DNA from: Psychrobacter glacincola
GTDB taxonomy: Bacteria; Pseudomonadota; Gammaproteobacteria; Pseudomonadales; Moraxellaceae
Reading direction: 5' to 3'
Assembly: GCF_904846075.1 (NCBI RefSeq)
Contig: NZ_CAJGZH010000002.1
Span: forward strand, 186,001-250,000
Length of the DNA: 64,000 nucleotides
Positions within the stretch are counted from its first letter, which is position 1, and each line of letters opens with the position of its first letter. A model generated the notes under the pieces. That model did not search any database and was not told the DNA's origin. It saw only the letters and a list, made by a program, of their open reading frames with translations. The position numbers and the translations under genes were made by a program. This document shows positions 56,539-64,000 of this stretch, one piece after another.

Positions 56539-58703
56539 CTATTAATACTGCCGCACAGACTCATCACTCTCATACCAATAATACTACTGATTATGTCAAA
56601 CCTATGACTTCACTTGCAGCGTCTCAGTCGCCCACATTGAAAACACCATCAGAGCAACACTCCAAGCTTATGCAAAAACCTCCCAATCCAGCACCAAAAT
56701 TACCTAGGAAACTACCTTCGGTATTTGAGGATACATGGCGCATCTGGGCAGTAATGATTATCCTTGTAATATTGTCAGTATGGAGCACGTGGGCATTAAT
56801 CGCTCAGGAGTGGACACGCCCAATCAGTGATTTGTTTATTCCAAGCTCGCAATTGGACATTATCAGTCTTGCGACGCAGCTGCATATAGTGGCGACTAGC
56901 ATAGTGGCGCTATTGGCAGGTGGTCTGCTTGGGGTTGTCAGTATTTTGCTACAGCAGCTGGTCAAAAACCCATTAGCGTCAGACACCACATTGGGCGTCG
57001 GCGTTGGTGCACAATTGGCCATGCTCATTGTGACCTTGTTTTTGCCAAGCTTAGCGATTTATGGCGGACTTTATGTGGCCTTTGTCGGCGCGCTTATTAG
57101 TATGGGACTGGTCTTTGTATTGTCAGCACCCAGTCGTTTTAATCCGCTCATTTTAATATTGGCAGGCTTGGTGGTAAACATTCTACTTGCCGCCGTTGCC
57201 AATGTTTTGGTGTTGTTTTTTGCTGAACGTAGTAATGGTATGCTGTCGTGGGCGGCGGGATTTTTGGCACAGAATAGCTGGTATACCAGTACGATGCTAG
57301 CGATAACAGCCGTCGTGATGGCGGTTGTCTGTCTACCCTTGTTAAAACCATTAACCTTGATGAGTCTCGATGACTCACAAGCCAAGCGCTTGGGCGTGCC
57401 GATTAACGGTATTCGTGCATTGGTAGTGCTTATTGTGGCGGTCGTTACCGCTTTGGTGGTTAGCGAAGTTGGTCTAATCGGTTTTATCGGTCTTGGCGCT
57501 GCCAGTCTGGTCAATGCACTGGGAGTCGCTTCTATTAGCAAACGTCTGCTTGCAGCCTTTGTCTTAGGGGCGTTGCTTTTATGGCTGACTAGCAATGTTG
57601 CTTTATTACTCGAACCCATACTAAATATGCAAATTCCAGCAGGGGCGATGACGGGTATTCTTGGTGCACCACTGATTATTTGGCTGATTTTGCGTCAGCG
57701 CCGCGAGCGGATAGAAACAGTAACCCCGATGCTAACGGGCAAGCATGCACCTGTGGCATGGTGGCGCTGGACTCTTGGCGTGGTAATGATAATCATACTT
57801 GCCTGTTTTTTTGTCCAAGACGTCAGTGGCTGGGGACTAAGTACCGATTGGGCGATCACCCAGCAGTATCGGCTACCGCGCAGTTTGAGCGCTGCGGCAA
57901 CAGGTCTGATGTTGGCCATCGCTGGTGTGTTATTGCAAACACTCACCCGCAATCCGATGGCAAGTCCAGAAGTATTGGGTGTGAGCTCGGGCGCGGCGCT
58001 TGGGGTTATCTTAGGATTTTTACTGCTACCAAGCTTAGGGCTATCTGCCGGAGCTGGTACTTTATTAATCTCAGGATTATCAGGAGCGATGGCTGTGTTA
58101 TTGCTGGTTATTTGGCTGGCACGTAAGGTAAGTTCTGGCTATCTATTACTGGTCGGTATCGGTATTGCCGCGATGATGGATGGGGTGATGCACATGGTCA
58201 AGCTGTCTGGCGATCCACGCCTAGAAGCGATGCTTAGCTGGCTATCGGGAACGACTTATAGCGCTCAGCCTAGCACCGTGTGGTATCTTATCGGCATTGC
58301 CCTCATTTTATTTGCCCTCAGCTTATTGCTTATCAAACCCTTAAGAGTGCTTGGTTTGGGTACAGGGGTCGCTCGTAATTTAGGGGTGGCAGTGACACCA
58401 GTGACACTCGCGTTATTGGTGTTGGTGGCGGCGCTAAGTACTGCCAGTACGCTTGCGGTTGGGCCATTGAGTTTCATTGGTCTAATGGTGCCACATTTGG
58501 CGACGTCACTCGGTGCGGTAAGGCTTGAGCGCCAATTGCCATTAGCGGCTTTGTTAGGCACAGGGGTGATGGTAATAGCAGACTGGATTGGGCGTTATAT
58601 CATTTTCCCTTATGAGCTGCCTGCGGGTACTATTGCGGCTATCATTGGTGGGGCGTACTTTTTATGGCTGATTCGTAAAGTGCCAGTCGCAGTAAGTGGA
58701 TAG
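56535..58703 (+). CDS. fhuB: Ferric-hydroxamate ABC permease, fused two-domain FhuB
   Basis: 722 residues: two FecCD-type permease halves in one chain, as in FhuB, with about 20 membrane segments. Each half has the coupling region: GFIGLGAASLVNALG in the first, and GPLSFIGLMVPHLATSLG in the second (the canonical GxIxFIGLxxPHxxR, here without the Arg). The repeated NPLASDTTLGVGVGAQL and NPMASPEVLGVSSGAALG confirm the duplication. A polar 75-residue leader is an extra relative to E. coli. Last gene of the fhuCDB operon. Confidence 0.93.
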   Translation: MTINTAAQTHHSHTNNTTDYVKPMTSLAASQSPTLKTPSEQHSKLMQKPPNPAPKLPRKLPSVFEDTWRIWAVMIILVILSVWSTWALIAQEWTRPISDLFIPSSQLDIISLATQLHIVATSIVALLAGGLLGVVSILLQQLVKNPLASDTTLGVGVGAQLAMLIVTLFLPSLAIYGGLYVAFVGALISMGLVFVLSAPSRFNPLILILAGLVVNILLAAVANVLVLFFAERSNGMLSWAAGFLAQNSWYTSTMLAITAVVMAVVCLPLLKPLTLMSLDDSQAKRLGVPINGIRALVVLIVAVVTALVVSEVGLIGFIGLGAASLVNALGVASISKRLLAAFVLGALLLWLTSNVALLLEPILNMQIPAGAMTGILGAPLIIWLILRQRRERIETVTPMLTGKHAPVAWWRWTLGVVMIIILACFFVQDVSGWGLSTDWAITQQYRLPRSLSAAATGLMLAIAGVLLQTLTRNPMASPEVLGVSSGAALGVILGFLLLPSLGLSAGAGTLLISGLSGAMAVLLLVIWLARKVSSGYLLLVGIGIAAMMDGVMHMVKLSGDPRLEAMLSWLSGTTYSAQPSTVWYLIGIALILFALSLLLIKPLRVLGLGTGVARNLGVAVTPVTLALLVLVAALSTASTLAVGPLSFIGLMVPHLATSLGAVRLERQLPLAALLGTGVMVIADWIGRYIIFPYELPAGTIAAIIGGAYFLWLIRKVPVAVSG

Positions 58704-58715
58704 TTTTTATGGGAA

Positions 58716-58752
58716 ATTAATGACTGACGAATAATCATGATCAGTCATTAAT
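58716..58752. terminator. Inverted repeat after fhuB, probable terminator
   Basis: ATTAATGACTGA (58716-58727) and its perfect complement (58741-58752) with a 13-base loop. No clear T-run, so termination is inferred only from position. Confidence 0.5.
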
Positions 58753-58844
58753 ACATACCGTCCAGCGCTTGAATAGCGCTATATCTTAAAATCACCAATG
58801 TTCGTCATATTCAGTAAGTCATTTGACATTACTTTTAAGGGGCT

Positions 58845-59195
58845 TTAAGCTTTTTTATTCAAGCTCTTTTTTAATAAATGATCGAATATAAATGGACCAA
58901 GGGGTAAAAAGGATCCGAGTACCCCTGCTGGCATCGCCCAAAGCGGCATTTTGATTTTGGTGATGGCTATCAACAGCATTAAAATATACGCGATGAACAA
59001 TCCGCCATGAGCCATCCCTATGTAGGTGACCGCTTCTGCAATACCCATCATGTACTTTAGCGGCATGGCGATGCAAAGTAATAATAAAAAGGACGTACCT
59101 TCTAAATAACCCATGATCGTAAGAATCTTTAATACAGAGTTCTGATCTTTTGTGAGATTAGGTGTTTCTGTGATAGTTGTCTGAGCCTGCGACAC
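58845..59195 (-). CDS. DUF3817 family small membrane protein
   Basis: 116 residues from GTG 59195, which has AGGAAG five bases upstream; the open frame extends to a TTG at 59267 without a ribosome site. Three to four membrane segments. Family motif MGYLEGTSFLLLLCIAMPLKYMMG and GMAHGGLFIAYILML, ending GPFIFDHLL. Proteins of this family are common, and their function is not established to my knowledge. Monocistronic. Confidence 0.85.
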   Translation of the reverse strand: MSQAQTTITETPNLTKDQNSVLKILTIMGYLEGTSFLLLLCIAMPLKYMMGIAEAVTYIGMAHGGLFIAYILMLLIAITKIKMPLWAMPAGVLGSFLPLGPFIFDHLLKKSLNKKA

Positions 59196-59321
59196 TATAT
59201 CTTCCTTTTGTTTATAATAAATAAGGTAAGGGTTTTTCAATGCCGCTATGATACTGGCTTTGTTCAATGCTTTGAAGTATTAATTTTACCAACCCTTAAT
59301 AGAGATCAGTAACGAAACTAA

Positions 59322-60032
59322 ATGACTCTTGATGTCAGTAACTCTAAGGCTACTGATCTCGTTTTAACTGTGAAAAAAAATATGACTGCTTACTCCCTTT
59401 CTTGTCTTTACTCTTTTCGTCGCTGTCCTTATGCCATGCGCGCGCGTCTTGGCCTGTTGTTTGCCGAGTTGCCAGTAGAGCTACGGGAGATCACCTTAAA
59501 AAACAAACCTGCCAAAATGCTAGCGATTAGCCCAAAAGGCACCGTGCCCGTTTTACAGCTCGCTGATGGTGTTGTGATTGAAGAGAGTCGGGAAATAATG
59601 GAGTGGGCGCTTGAACAGCAAGACCCACAAGAGCTGATGAACCCTAAGACTTTGCATCAAGGTAATACGTTAATTGAGCAAAACGATCAGGAGTTTAAGC
59701 ATTGGCTAGATCGCTATAAATATGCTGACCGTCATCTTGAAATTACCCAAACAGAATATCGGAAAAAAGGAGAAGCATTTCTACAGATTTTAGAAGAGTT
59801 GCTTACTAAAAATACTTATTTGCTAGGAGACAGTGTGACCATTGCCGATATCGGCATTATGCCATTTGTCCGCCAATTTGCTCATGTAGATCGCGACGTT
59901 TTTTACAGTTTGCCTTATCCTAAACTGCAAATATGGCTAAAAAACTGGCTTGCACATCCATTATTTATACAAGCCATGACCAAGTTTCAACCTTGGCAAG
60001 ATGGCGATGAGCCAGTGATTTTTCCTTCTTAG
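59322..60032 (+). CDS. Glutathione S-transferase family protein
   Basis: 236 residues. Thioredoxin-like N-terminal domain with SFRRCPYAMRARLGLL, an omega/glutaredoxin-type active-site Cys, and PKGTVPVLQLADGVVIEESREIMEWAL binding the glutathione gamma-Glu; helical C-terminal domain with DSVTIADIGIMPFVRQFAH. The motif begins only at residue 27, so the start may really be the Met at residue 21 (59382); neither candidate has a clear ribosome site. Substrate unknown. Confidence 0.87.
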   Translation: MTLDVSNSKATDLVLTVKKNMTAYSLSCLYSFRRCPYAMRARLGLLFAELPVELREITLKNKPAKMLAISPKGTVPVLQLADGVVIEESREIMEWALEQQDPQELMNPKTLHQGNTLIEQNDQEFKHWLDRYKYADRHLEITQTEYRKKGEAFLQILEELLTKNTYLLGDSVTIADIGIMPFVRQFAHVDRDVFYSLPYPKLQIWLKNWLAHPLFIQAMTKFQPWQDGDEPVIFPS

Positions 60033-60499
60033 CAAAAGTAGCTCACTCATTTCTTTGTAAATATTTCATCAATCTATTTTAGATATGTCTAGCAAGAATC
60101 CACGCGTCATTAAACTATTCCTAATAGTGAGGGAGTTGTTTAACCTCATCATTTTGATAGACCTCAACAGTACTATTCTCAAAATAAATATCAATCTATG
60201 GCAGTTTGATAGCCGCTTTTCATAACCTTTGTATTAAAAGGGTTGAATGCCTATTGTGTACACTTGTACTCTTAGGTTAGAATGAACATAAGTGTATCAA
60301 TATATAAATATTCTTGAGTGACCTCTATTACGAATTGATTGGCATGGTTGTTAAAGTAACTTTTATACGAGTGTGAATATAAGAGTGCGCAAACAACGAA
60401 TCCACGTGCCAATTATAGTGACGCCGATGGCTTTGCTTTTTATACGCGATAACCACTTAATTCAACCCTAATCCCAACATTTACGAAGGACTGTTTGAA
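60033..60499. other. Intergenic region, no feature recognised
   Basis: 467 A/T-rich bases between the GST and a small unknown gene. It contains several in-frame stops in all frames and no hairpin worth naming. Remnants of the phospholipase D gene that survives at 60949 were looked for by eye and not found. Confidence 0.45.
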
Positions 60500-60925
60500 A
60501 TGTTAAAAAGTGCCATTAAAGAGACTGAATTAGAAAAAATCGATATCATATTAGTAAAAAATATTTTAGAGATTGGTATTCAAGATGATTATGCTGACAA
60601 GATAGCGGCTGATTATATCGAGACGTTAGCCCGCGCAAAAAGTGATAAAAACAGTCTCTTATATAAATCATCTAAGGTAAAAGAGTGCTATAGACAGTCG
60701 GATCTGCATAAATCTATCAACCGTATTATTTATAAGATCGAGCCTTTAAGGGTTTCTATTATGCGTGAAGGCCTAGCATTGCAGCAGGCAGTGGCTGAAG
60801 GCAATAAAGAGATAGCTGATGAGATTATTAAGGTTGTCGTTAGAATGAAGCTAGAAAAAAGTAAGCTTGAGAAAAATCTTAGCGCACTTATGGGTAACGT
60901 AAAAAAGCTTCAGCTCGCTAGCTAA
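60500..60925 (+). CDS. Hypothetical helical protein
   Basis: 141 residues, rich in Lys, Glu, Ile and Leu and predicted mostly helical, with a likely coiled coil from about residue 80 to 135 (IMREGLALQQAVAEGNKEIAD ... KLEKSKLEKNLSAL). No signal or membrane segment and no family I recognise. A ribosome site (aagga) precedes ATG 60500. It stands alone between the GST and the phospholipase D remnant, in sequence more A/T-rich than average, which suits a recently acquired accessory gene. Confidence 0.6.
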   Translation: MLKSAIKETELEKIDIILVKNILEIGIQDDYADKIAADYIETLARAKSDKNSLLYKSSKVKECYRQSDLHKSINRIIYKIEPLRVSIMREGLALQQAVAEGNKEIADEIIKVVVRMKLEKSKLEKNLSALMGNVKKLQLAS

Positions 60926-60948
60926 TAAAATAATAACAAAGCAAGGCC

Positions 60949-61342
60949 ATGCTTGAAAGTGGCGTCAGCCTTTTTGAGCTACGTAGCCAAGCTGCGTCTG
61001 GTGCACCCGCTGACCATCTAGGAGCGTTCAGATCGTCAAAAGCCAGTCTTCACGCGAAAACCTTTGCGGTAGATGGAAAGCGCATTTTTATTGGCTCGTT
61101 CAATTTTGACCTCCGTTCGACTGCGCTCAATACCGAAATGGGTTTAATGATTAACAGTGAACAGATGGCACAGAAACTGCACAAAGCATTTGACGAGGGC
61201 ATGGTTGGCCTTACTTGGCGAGTAGAGCAGCGTAATGGAAGGCTCGTCTGGATCGATGAGCGTCTCGGAGCCTGGACAAAGTACCCTGCTTAACATTATC
61301 TTGACGATAATAGGGTGGTTACCAGTTGAGTGGCTTTTGTAG
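60949..61342 (+). pseudogene. C-terminal remnant of a phospholipase D / cardiolipin synthase-like gene
   Basis: The first 114 codons carry the second HKD motif of the phospholipase D superfamily: SLHAKTFAVDGKRIFIGSFNFDLRS (H-x-K-x4-D-x6-G-S-x-N). The N-terminal two-thirds, with the first HKD motif, is absent. The frame ends at 61293, but the next frame from 61268 reads EPGQSTLLNIILTIIGWLPVEWLL and stops at 61342; this is the usual C-terminus of such proteins, so a frameshift lies near 61265. Non-functional. The IS982 element inserted just after the old stop codon. Confidence 0.85.
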
Positions 61343-61346
61343 CTAT

Positions 61347-61353
61347 AGAGAAT
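61347..61353. repeat. Target site duplication, left copy
   Basis: AGAGAAT immediately before the left end of the IS982-type element; repeated at 62334-62340. Confidence 0.85.
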
Positions 61354-62333
61354 ACCCCACTCTCAACTTGAAATAAGCAAATCAAACTGAAGAGGCGGAT
61401 TACCAAGTTTTTTGTTGAGTACAAAGCACAGATTGTGTGAAAGAATCTTACGAATCAATCGATGAGACAAATGCCATAAATCTCTTGCTCGTACCCTTTG
61501 TATATTAAATCGTTCTGATAGCTGACCAATGACTGTTTCAACGATACGGCGGGCTTTCATCAGCCGTCTTACCACAGGTTTGGGCCTATCCTCTTTCATG
61601 TTAGCTCTGAGTGGCGTTTGTAAATCCACGCCTTGAGCGTCGTAGTACGATGTCAGACTAGGGCTGATATACCCTTTATCAGCGCCAAGTAGCCCATGAA
61701 TATGAGTGGTGATTTCTGGGGCAACGGCTCTTTCATCAACATTGGCAGGAGCAAAGGTAAAGCCTTTAATCATGCCCGATAAGTTAACAAGCAAATGTCC
61801 TTCAAAGCCATAGTACCTCTCTTGCTTAGCCGCACAGTAGCTAAAAGCCGCTAAGTCTTGATAGTTTTTATGCCGATAAGCGCGTCCATAATGACAGACG
61901 GGTATCGGAAAACCATCCATAAAATGGATGTTGTCACGGCCCTCGAGTTCACTGACTTTATCTTGTATCTGCTGTTTGACTTGCCACAGATTGGCGCAGT
62001 GCTTTGCGAAGTTAGGGTATGAGCCGATGGCTGGAAACCAGTCTTGCCAATGCTGGGTAAAGTATTGCCAAATTTGTTTGTCTTGATCTAGGTGTAAAAA
62101 TTCACCGACCATCTCCATGCAAATGATCTCAGGATCACTCAACTTTGGTGCGTAACCTGCACTTCGCAAGGGTTTGGTGACGACTATTTTGTAATATTGC
62201 TCTACCATTAAATAGATATTGATGATAAATTCGTCTATGGGCATCTCATGACTCCATTGTATTCTTGGTCGAAAACAATAGATTAGTGAGGTGCTCTTCT
62301 TTTTTCAATCACTTTCGAAGTTGAGAGTGGGGT
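61354..62333. mobile_element. Insertion sequence, IS982 family, complete (980 bp)
   Basis: Perfect 16-bp terminal inverted repeats ACCCCACTCTCAACTT (61354-61369) and its complement (62318-62333) enclose one transposase gene. A 7-bp target duplication AGAGAAT flanks it. Size, ends starting ACCCC and the transposase type all fit IS982. Confidence 0.93.
61363..62244 (-). CDS. IS982-family transposase
   Basis: 293 residues, full length. DDE acidic residues appear in FMDGFPIPVCHYGR, LLGADKGYISPSL and RRIVETVIGQLSERF. The basic segment KEDRPKPVVRRLMKARR and the C-terminal RARDLWHLSHRLIRKILSHNLCF are typical of the family. No internal stop, so the element is probably active. Its C-terminal codons run into the left inverted repeat. 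Confidence 0.95.
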   Translation of the reverse strand: MPIDEFIINIYLMVEQYYKIVVTKPLRSAGYAPKLSDPEIICMEMVGEFLHLDQDKQIWQYFTQHWQDWFPAIGSYPNFAKHCANLWQVKQQIQDKVSELEGRDNIHFMDGFPIPVCHYGRAYRHKNYQDLAAFSYCAAKQERYYGFEGHLLVNLSGMIKGFTFAPANVDERAVAPEITTHIHGLLGADKGYISPSLTSYYDAQGVDLQTPLRANMKEDRPKPVVRRLMKARRIVETVIGQLSERFNIQRVRARDLWHLSHRLIRKILSHNLCFVLNKKLGNPPLQFDLLISS

Positions 62334-62340
62334 AGAGAAT
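62334..62340. repeat. Target site duplication, right copy
   Basis: AGAGAAT directly after the right end of the IS982-type element. Confidence 0.85.
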
Positions 62341-62643
62341 AGTACTATATATGATGAACAGTGCTATATGGGATTATGAGCTATAATATCCAAAATCTGA
62401 CACATTCATTCAGCAATGTGATAAATATAAAAAATTAGCTAATGCTATGTCTGTCATAATGCTTGGAATGTTTTTACGTTCTTTTAATTAAAAAAAGCAG
62501 CGATGCTACAACTATTAATCATTATTTTTACTATTTTTTAAGATGATTTGTTAGCGTCTCTATCCTGCTTGTTTTTAATCGTTTATGCTCAAGTATTTTA
62601 CAGATACTCACTAAGATATCTAAAAAACAATTAAGGAAAATTT
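62341..62643. other. Intergenic region before the carboxypeptidase gene
   Basis: About 300 bases, strongly A/T-rich, with no gene. It supplies the carboxypeptidase promoter; AAGGAAAA at 62632 is its ribosome site. Confidence 0.5.
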
Positions 62644-63786
62644 ATGCATATCACTGCTAATTTCGATGCTGGTAATATTGAGGTTATTAATTTAGAAGAT
62701 AAAAAAAATGTCCAATTGGCTATTCGTCCGGACGTCGGTGGCGAGTTTTTTCAGTGGTTTAATTTTCGCCTGACAGGTCAGGTTGGCGAGCAATATGTGC
62801 TCAATATTCTGAATGCAGGGGATGCAGCATTCCCTGCAGGGTGGGAGAATTACCAAGCGGTGGCGTCGTACGATCGCGACTATTGGTTTCGTCTACCCAC
62901 CTCTTATAAAGACGGAAAGTTAACCATAACGGCAGAGTTGGAATGTGAAACCATTCAAATTGCGTTTTTTGCCCCTTACAGTGATGAGCGTCATCAAGAT
63001 TTATTAGCAGCGGTGCAAATGCATCCATTAGTGACGTTAGAGCATTTGGGAGAAACCCTTGATAATCGCGATTTAACCTTAGTCAAAATTAGTGATGGCG
63101 CTAGCAATAATGATGCGCCTAAACGCAATATTTGGATTACGGCACGTCAACATCCTGGTGAAACGATGGCTGAATGGTTGGTCGATGGTCTACTGCATAG
63201 CCTGTTAGATGGTGATAATGCCACGGGTAAATTATTATTAGATAAAGCTAACTTTTACATCGTGCCCAATATGAACCCAGATGGCAGCGTGAGAGGTCAT
63301 CTGCGTACCAACGCAGTTGGGACTAACCTAAACCGTGCTTGGTCAAATCCAAATTTGGAAACCAGCCCTGAAGTCTTTCATGTCATTAATAAAATGGAAG
63401 AAACGGGTGTTGATCTATTTTATGATGTACACGGTGATGAAGAAATACCTTTTGTATTCCTTGCTGGCTCGCAGGGTACGCCAAATTATAGCGACCGCCT
63501 CGCGCGTCTACGTGATAGATTCTCAGAAGTGTTAAAGATTGCCAGTGCTGACTTTCAGACGGAAGAGGGCTATGACGTTGATGCACCGGGTACAGCGAAT
63601 ATGACGCTTGCGACTCACTGGGTTGCCGAACGTTTTGACTGCCTTGCCAATACCTTGGAGATGCCATTTATAGATAACAATAATGTCCCCGATGCGGATA
63701 CAGGTTGGTCACCAGAGCGCTCTATGAAATTAGGGGAAGCCTCATTAGTGGCTATGTTGGCAGTCGTGGATGATTTACGTGAGTGA
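62644..63786 (+). CDS. M14-family zinc carboxypeptidase (cytosolic CCP-like)
   Basis: 380 residues, no signal peptide. The N-terminal beta domain (about 1-120, WFNFRLTGQVGEQYVLNILNAG ... YDRDYWFRLP) is the one found in cytosolic carboxypeptidases. Zinc ligands His and Glu lie in ITARQHPGETMAEW and the third His in LFYDVHGDEEIPFVF; NMNPDGSVRGHLRTNAVGTNLNRAW carries the substrate-binding Asn-Arg. The C-terminal Glu acting as base is probably in NTLEMPF. Bacterial members trim acidic C-terminal residues or peptides; the target here is unknown. Monocistronic. Confidence 0.9.
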   Translation: MHITANFDAGNIEVINLEDKKNVQLAIRPDVGGEFFQWFNFRLTGQVGEQYVLNILNAGDAAFPAGWENYQAVASYDRDYWFRLPTSYKDGKLTITAELECETIQIAFFAPYSDERHQDLLAAVQMHPLVTLEHLGETLDNRDLTLVKISDGASNNDAPKRNIWITARQHPGETMAEWLVDGLLHSLLDGDNATGKLLLDKANFYIVPNMNPDGSVRGHLRTNAVGTNLNRAWSNPNLETSPEVFHVINKMEETGVDLFYDVHGDEEIPFVFLAGSQGTPNYSDRLARLRDRFSEVLKIASADFQTEEGYDVDAPGTANMTLATHWVAERFDCLANTLEMPFIDNNNVPDADTGWSPERSMKLGEASLVAMLAVVDDLRE

Positions 63787-63826
63787 ATCATTTAGGTAGA
63801 TTGTTTGGGTTATGAAATCAGTCCAT

Positions 63827-64000
63827 CTACTCAATGGTTACTTGTTCAACATTCTCTATGCCATGCCAAATTTCCTTAGATACGCCATCAGGTTGATCTG
63901 CTGCCAGACCTTGCGAGTGCCATAACGGCACTTGCAATCCTACCGGACGCGCTCACTCTTACCGATATAACAATCGTTGTGCTAACTGTGCTGTGAGCGT
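63827..64000 (-). other. Possible end of a degraded minus-strand gene
   Basis: A minus-strand frame from 63952 down to the stop at 63827-63829 reads ARPVGLQVPLWHSQGLAADQ and on to EQVTIE, and the same frame upstream reads LTAQLAQRLLYR, but two stops (63953-63955 and 63959-63961) separate them. It looks coding-like but I cannot name a family, and it runs off the window. Confidence 0.25.

Noticed and set aside
57071..57619. A 182-codon minus-strand frame within fhuB
   Set aside because: Shadow of the permease gene; low-complexity Thr/Ala/Lys composition and no independent signals.
60949..61293. An intact small phospholipase D protein
   Set aside because: Only one HKD motif is present, the N-terminal part is missing, and the expected C-terminus lies in another frame.

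Overview
The window reads as chromosomal DNA of a Moraxellaceae gammaproteobacterium, most likely Psychrobacter. This is inferred from the overall feel of the proteins, moderate-to-low GC with many A/T-rich spacers, the Phe/Tyr and nitrate gene sets, and a UspA/Ata-type trimeric adhesin; no database search was possible. About 40 protein genes are supported. I saw no rRNA, tRNA or CRISPR array.

Layout. 1-1286: 5' part of dnaE (minus strand). 1640-2770: an Mrr-type restriction endonuclease split by one in-frame stop. 2.9-10.5 kb: a hydroxyproline catabolic cluster (AGCS symporter, aldehyde dehydrogenase, DapA-family deaminase, FAD amino acid dehydrogenase, 4-hydroxyproline epimerase, divergent AraC regulator). 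10.5-17 kb: secreted gamma-glutamyltransferase, two large unknown lipoproteins and a small repeat protein. 17-20.2 kb: a Spy/CpxP-like protein divergent from a CpxRA-like two-component pair. 20.6-26.7 kb: a 2029-residue trimeric autotransporter adhesin with a recent internal duplication.

27-40.4 kb: phenylalanine/tyrosine catabolism. PhhA and PhhB convert Phe to Tyr, an aminotransferase makes 4-hydroxyphenylpyruvate, Hpd makes homogentisate, and MaiA (frameshifted here) and FahA finish to fumarate and acetoacetate. No recognisable homogentisate 1,2-dioxygenase is present; a small VOC-fold protein with a His/His/Glu metal triad sits next to fahA and is a candidate replacement. IclR and LysR regulators, a TRAP binding protein without membrane partners, an NhaC-type transporter and an acyl-CoA-dehydrogenase-fold flavoprotein are interspersed.

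40.4-54.1 kb: nitrate/nitrite assimilation. nirBD on the minus strand; narK, a PP2C phosphatase-Ser/Thr kinase fusion, an FAD oxidoreductase, nasA and cobA (siroheme) on the plus strand. Sites matching the sigma-54 consensus lie upstream of narK and of cobA, suggesting nitrogen control. 54.5-58.7 kb: fhuCDB ferric-hydroxamate uptake behind a Fur box. 58.8-64 kb: a DUF3817 membrane protein, a GST, an unknown small protein, a phospholipase D remnant, a complete IS982-family element with 7-bp target duplication, and an M14 carboxypeptidase. A pair of short dispersed inverted-repeat elements (31.4 and 55.4 kb) looks like a non-autonomous mobile family.
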